From Spongilla lacustris (Eukaryota > Porifera > Demospongiae > Spongillida > Spongillidae): DNA of 64,000 nt. The translations under genes and the position numbers were made by a program. Shown here piece by piece: positions 60,937 to 64,000 of this stretch. The stretch lies in NCBI GenBank assembly GCA_949361645.1, contig OX442416.1:2906146-2970145 (forward strand). The letters are read 5' to 3'. The notes beneath the pieces are model-generated. The model was not told the DNA's origin. It was given only the letters and a program-made list of their open reading frames with translations, and made no database searches. Position 1 is the stretch's first letter; each line of letters opens with the position of its first letter.

Positions 60937-63537
60937 CTAGTGTGGTTTTGCTGAACTTGGCTCTGCTGGGAAACCAATTTCAACTATGGTCGCTGAATGT
61001 TGCACACCCCCACAGACATCTTGAAACAGGTACACCACTTTGGGTACAAAGATGGCTCCGAGGACAACACTGGCACTCAGGACTATAGTCAGCAGCAGTG
61101 AGGTGGTCTGATAAAATGCACCAAGGCTGGCCGTCCCAAAGTAGGTAGGCAGCAGCACCACCCAGATGATCACCAGAGAGTACACCGTCACGTTGATATA
61201 CCTGGTCTCATTGAAGTTCTTTGGTACATGTCTGATGCGAAATGCAAAGTACGTGGTTAGGATAAGGAGGAAGAAGTTGTATCCAAGTGTCATGGAGAAG
61301 CCAACATAAGGAGATTCATTACACAATATCTCACCAGTGGTTGGGCTGTAGATGTACCTCACTCCAGGGTGCTCAGCCAGCAAATTTATCATCACAATCA
61401 TGACCTGTACTCCAATTACAATCAGTGTGAACACAACCTGGCTGGCAGGACCCACAAATGCAATCTTTTTGGTGGATATAGAGTGGTTGAATATTCGATG
61501 TGTTCTGATTGTCCGAATTAGTAGTGCGCTAAATGTGATTGAGAAGCTGAAACATGCACCACACCATCTGGTGGCACAAATGGCGGCTGATGGCTTGATG
61601 ACGTATGCGAATGGAACAACATAGCACAGCAATATTCCTGCAAGTAGAAACGAAATCAGCTCTCGTCCTGTAGCTTTTACAACTTTATGAGTGTGGAAGA
61701 TTATAAAAATGACTGCGACAAATATGGTTGTTAGGATACCAACACATGTGATGACACTGATGATGATTGGCCAGGGACTATCAATGTTGTAGTACGACAC
61801 ATATATTGGTGCACAGGCATTTCTGAATTGATTTGGTACAAATTTCTCATCACATTGACTGCAGGATGTGCTCGTGCCATCACTAAAACCTTTTTGTCCT
61901 GCGCACTCAATACAGCTGTAACAGCAGTCCGAAATGTATGAGCGATAATGCCCAGGAAGGCAGGGCTCGCTGCATCGAGACACAATGGAGCCTTGGTAGT
62001 TGTTCCACACAACCGGCCGAGTGAAAGTCAAAGGAGAAGATAGATTAGCATTGCTCCAAGTTCCAACAGATACATAGCTGAATGTGTCATTTAAGAACTG
62101 AAGATTCTTAATTGTGTACAAGACACTTGTAGGATCTCCATTTTTATCAAAGGTGAAGTTGGAACCACCCAACTGACTCGGGAAACTTGCACTGAACAAA
62201 TACGGTTTCAGCACGTTTCCGGGAATAAATACGTAATTTCCAGTGGACCGTATGGCCATACATAAGCCACTGCCGTTGCACATATCCATCTGAAGAGTAC
62301 GGATGGAGTATGCATATGCATATACTGCATCTATGACAAATGGCACGTAGGAGTCCTGGACGTAACCTGTTAACGACGAAATTCTCTCATTTGTTGCATT
62401 ACAAGGTTTAAGAGATTTACTGCTTAGGGTCTGAAGAGAGCAGTTAAACACAGCCTGCCAATATTCAGCAAACCAGGGGTTGGAGGTGTGGTTATAAATG
62501 TTAAGGCTTTCAAAATAACTATCAAATTCCTCACTTGGAAAGGTTTTGGGCACCACACTGACAAGGTTGCTTACTAACTTTGGGAAGATTCCACCCAAGC
62601 TGTCGCCCCATGAGTCACTTCCAACCCAGAACAACCTTCTGGTGACGTTATGTCTTTTCAATGCATCCAGTAGGCCTACTGCTGTCGCGTAATGACCAAA
62701 TAGGACCACTGCTGACGCGTTAACGACCAATGGATTCATAAACGTGGCAGCAGCATTGTCAAATTCACTTTGAGATGGAGTAGGAAAAGATATTTCTATA
62801 CTTGCTGCTACACAGCGCACCGTTCCATTTCCATTTCGGCTGTTTAAAATTTTAGTAAATTGATTGATCCCGTCACGTCCATACGTGTCTCGGGAATTAA
62901 TAGTGATGATGTAAGTCCAATTGAAATATACTACCAGATCTACCAGGGCTGTGGATTGGTAGTTATCCGGAGGAGGAATGCGGAGGAAGTATGGGTAAAG
63001 CGTTTTGTCACTCAGCGCCGATGCTGTCGAGAAGGGACTCACCTGAGGAATCTGAAAGAGGCGTAAAAGGCTAGCCATGTCAATTGATATGGTGCTCTCC
63101 GTTTCTCCGATTATTCCCGATACACCATAAGATGTTCCATTGACAACATTGCATGTAGATCTGCCAAATGATGCCAAATCGAAAGTTACGTCCAGTGCAG
63201 TGTTAACCGATAGGCAAGAGTCGCGTACAATAAAGGCCAATTTTATACCCGACGGGAGGAGATTAGACTCAGCGTTGACCTTGTTTACAGCGAAAGCTAT
63301 CGCCTCAGCTCTTTGTAGATTTGAAGCGTCCACGGGACCGCACGTTCCGTTGCCTTTAGCCGGATGTATGGGTAGGACGCCTCCCAGAAGGACGAACGAA
63401 GAGTTGGAGAGAGCCAGATCGTTGTCGTTAACATCTGTGTATCCGTCTAGGAAGCGACATGTTGCTAACTGCACAACTGCAAGTACTAATACTCGTGCGA
63501 TCAAATACGAAGCGATGCAGTGTGTGGTACTGGCCAT
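60937..63537 (-). CDS. Class C GPCR, metabotropic glutamate receptor-like, single exon
   Basis: An intact 866-residue frame. Residues 1-27 are a hydrophobic signal peptide. About 45-450 form a Venus-flytrap ligand domain (GIIGETESTISIDMASLL; ALSDKTLYPYFLRIPPPDNY; FNWTYIITINSRDTYG). About 512-579 are the cysteine-rich NCD3G linker (CSEPCLPGHYRS through CSQCDEKFVPNQ). About 587-830 form seven transmembrane helices with class C marks: VPKNFNETRYIN after helix 5 and AIFVPKVVYLF in helix 7. Size and domain order equal those of vertebrate mGluRs, and the closest resemblance by eye is to mGluRs, not GABA-B or calcium-sensing receptors. The stretch aligned to mGluR1 YSATS reads FSTAS, so the glutamate-contacting threonine may be replaced and the ligand is uncertain. 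It would act at the plasma membrane through G proteins. No introns. Confidence 0.93.
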   Translation of the reverse strand: MASTTHCIASYLIARVLVLAVVQLATCRFLDGYTDVNDNDLALSNSSFVLLGGVLPIHPAKGNGTCGPVDASNLQRAEAIAFAVNKVNAESNLLPSGIKLAFIVRDSCLSVNTALDVTFDLASFGRSTCNVVNGTSYGVSGIIGETESTISIDMASLLRLFQIPQVSPFSTASALSDKTLYPYFLRIPPPDNYQSTALVDLVVYFNWTYIITINSRDTYGRDGINQFTKILNSRNGNGTVRCVAASIEISFPTPSQSEFDNAAATFMNPLVVNASAVVLFGHYATAVGLLDALKRHNVTRRLFWVGSDSWGDSLGGIFPKLVSNLVSVVPKTFPSEEFDSYFESLNIYNHTSNPWFAEYWQAVFNCSLQTLSSKSLKPCNATNERISSLTGYVQDSYVPFVIDAVYAYAYSIRTLQMDMCNGSGLCMAIRSTGNYVFIPGNVLKPYLFSASFPSQLGGSNFTFDKNGDPTSVLYTIKNLQFLNDTFSYVSVGTWSNANLSSPLTFTRPVVWNNYQGSIVSRCSEPCLPGHYRSYISDCCYSCIECAGQKGFSDGTSTSCSQCDEKFVPNQFRNACAPIYVSYYNIDSPWPIIISVITCVGILTTIFVAVIFIIFHTHKVVKATGRELISFLLAGILLCYVVPFAYVIKPSAAICATRWCGACFSFSITFSALLIRTIRTHRIFNHSISTKKIAFVGPASQVVFTLIVIGVQVMIVMINLLAEHPGVRYIYSPTTGEILCNESPYVGFSMTLGYNFFLLILTTYFAFRIRHVPKNFNETRYINVTVYSLVIIWVVLLPTYFGTASLGAFYQTTSLLLTIVLSASVVLGAIFVPKVVYLFQDVCGGVQHSATIVEIGFPAEPSSAKPH

Positions 63538-64000
63538 ATTTTTAATTGCTTCAAACCTTACAGTATTGTGTGTATAAATTTGTTTCAGTATTTTATAGGC
63601 CTACTATAGCATTCAATAAACTCTGCGGTTACTACACGTATACCGGGAAACAATGGATTCAAACGACGAGCGTCATAACTAGCATCACATGCGTCGTGGA
63701 CGTTTGCGCCTTTCAGTATGGAGCTAAGCTTAGATGGTGGTTTTTGTGCCGTGGTGTTAATCCCTGACGTACCGCTTTAATAGACATGACGTCAAAAATC
63801 ATATGAAAAGTAATTTAATGAAATTCATTTGAGGTTAATTCAATTCATTACAATGCTGTCCGCCATCTTGGTACTATAGAACGGTATGGGCAATTTACAT
63901 TTTATGCCTGTTTTGGGTCCCGTAATATTCTTACCATGGAATAATGTTAGTTTCCAATGTAAAAAAATAAAACCAAACCCATAATCTCTTACTGTCGAAC
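63538..64000. other. 5' flank of receptor gene
   Basis: No further gene seen. It presumably contains the receptor promoter. Confidence 0.4.
63860..63871. promoter_or_regulatory. YY1-type motif CCGCCATCTTGG
   Basis: An exact match to the CCGCCATNTTG consensus, which in animals is often positioned at transcription starts. It lies 323 bp upstream of the receptor start codon and could serve either direction. Confidence 0.4.

Overview
The window reads as nuclear DNA of an invertebrate animal: GT-AG introns, a 24-exon vacuolar ATPase gene, a ROCO-type GTPase ending in a Death domain, an intronless metabotropic-glutamate-like class C receptor, and many eukaryotic mobile elements. Dispersed self-complementary TGTACA/ACATGT repeats, a Crinkler-like kinase relic and abundant short palindromic elements make a marine sponge (demosponge) my best guess. 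That is an inference, not something the sequence proves. No rRNA, tRNA or CRISPR was recognised.

Layout. 1-2676: no gene recognised. 2677-5959 (+): the last three exons of a Roc-COR-Death protein. 6900-30400: a gene-poor accessory zone of foldback/MITE-like elements, a 946-bp TTAA-flanked element, a decayed Crinkler-like kinase with candidate upstream exons (11.7-19.3 kb), an inverted degenerate copy of V-ATPase exon 17 (20.8-21.1 kb), a dispersed 0.8-kb repeat, and a decayed P-element/THAP9-like transposase on the minus strand (25.2-27.0 kb). 30456-55738 (+): the complete V-ATPase a-subunit gene. Its introns hold very large pyrimidine tracts, three minisatellites, a transposase-like fragment, and a 4.6-kb Ty3/gypsy element inserted antisense in intron 22. 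55.3-60.8 kb: palindromic elements, a 1.5-kb element with CACTG termini, a non-LTR retrotransposon with a restriction-like endonuclease domain, and a second gypsy remnant. 60937-63537 (-): the class C receptor.

Only three genes look intact and host-like: the ROCO-Death protein (5' end not seen), the V-ATPase a subunit and the receptor. They have no evident functional link and are not an operon. The main interest is how much mobile and repetitive DNA sits inside and around one essential gene without damaging its exons. All 24 V-ATPase exons join in frame to a 908-residue protein, while nearly every mobile-element reading frame here is broken.

Limits: everything was read by eye. Exon boundaries come from splice consensus plus reading-frame continuity. 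Family calls rest on motifs recognised from general knowledge, with no database search. Frameshifts in repeats could partly be assembly errors.
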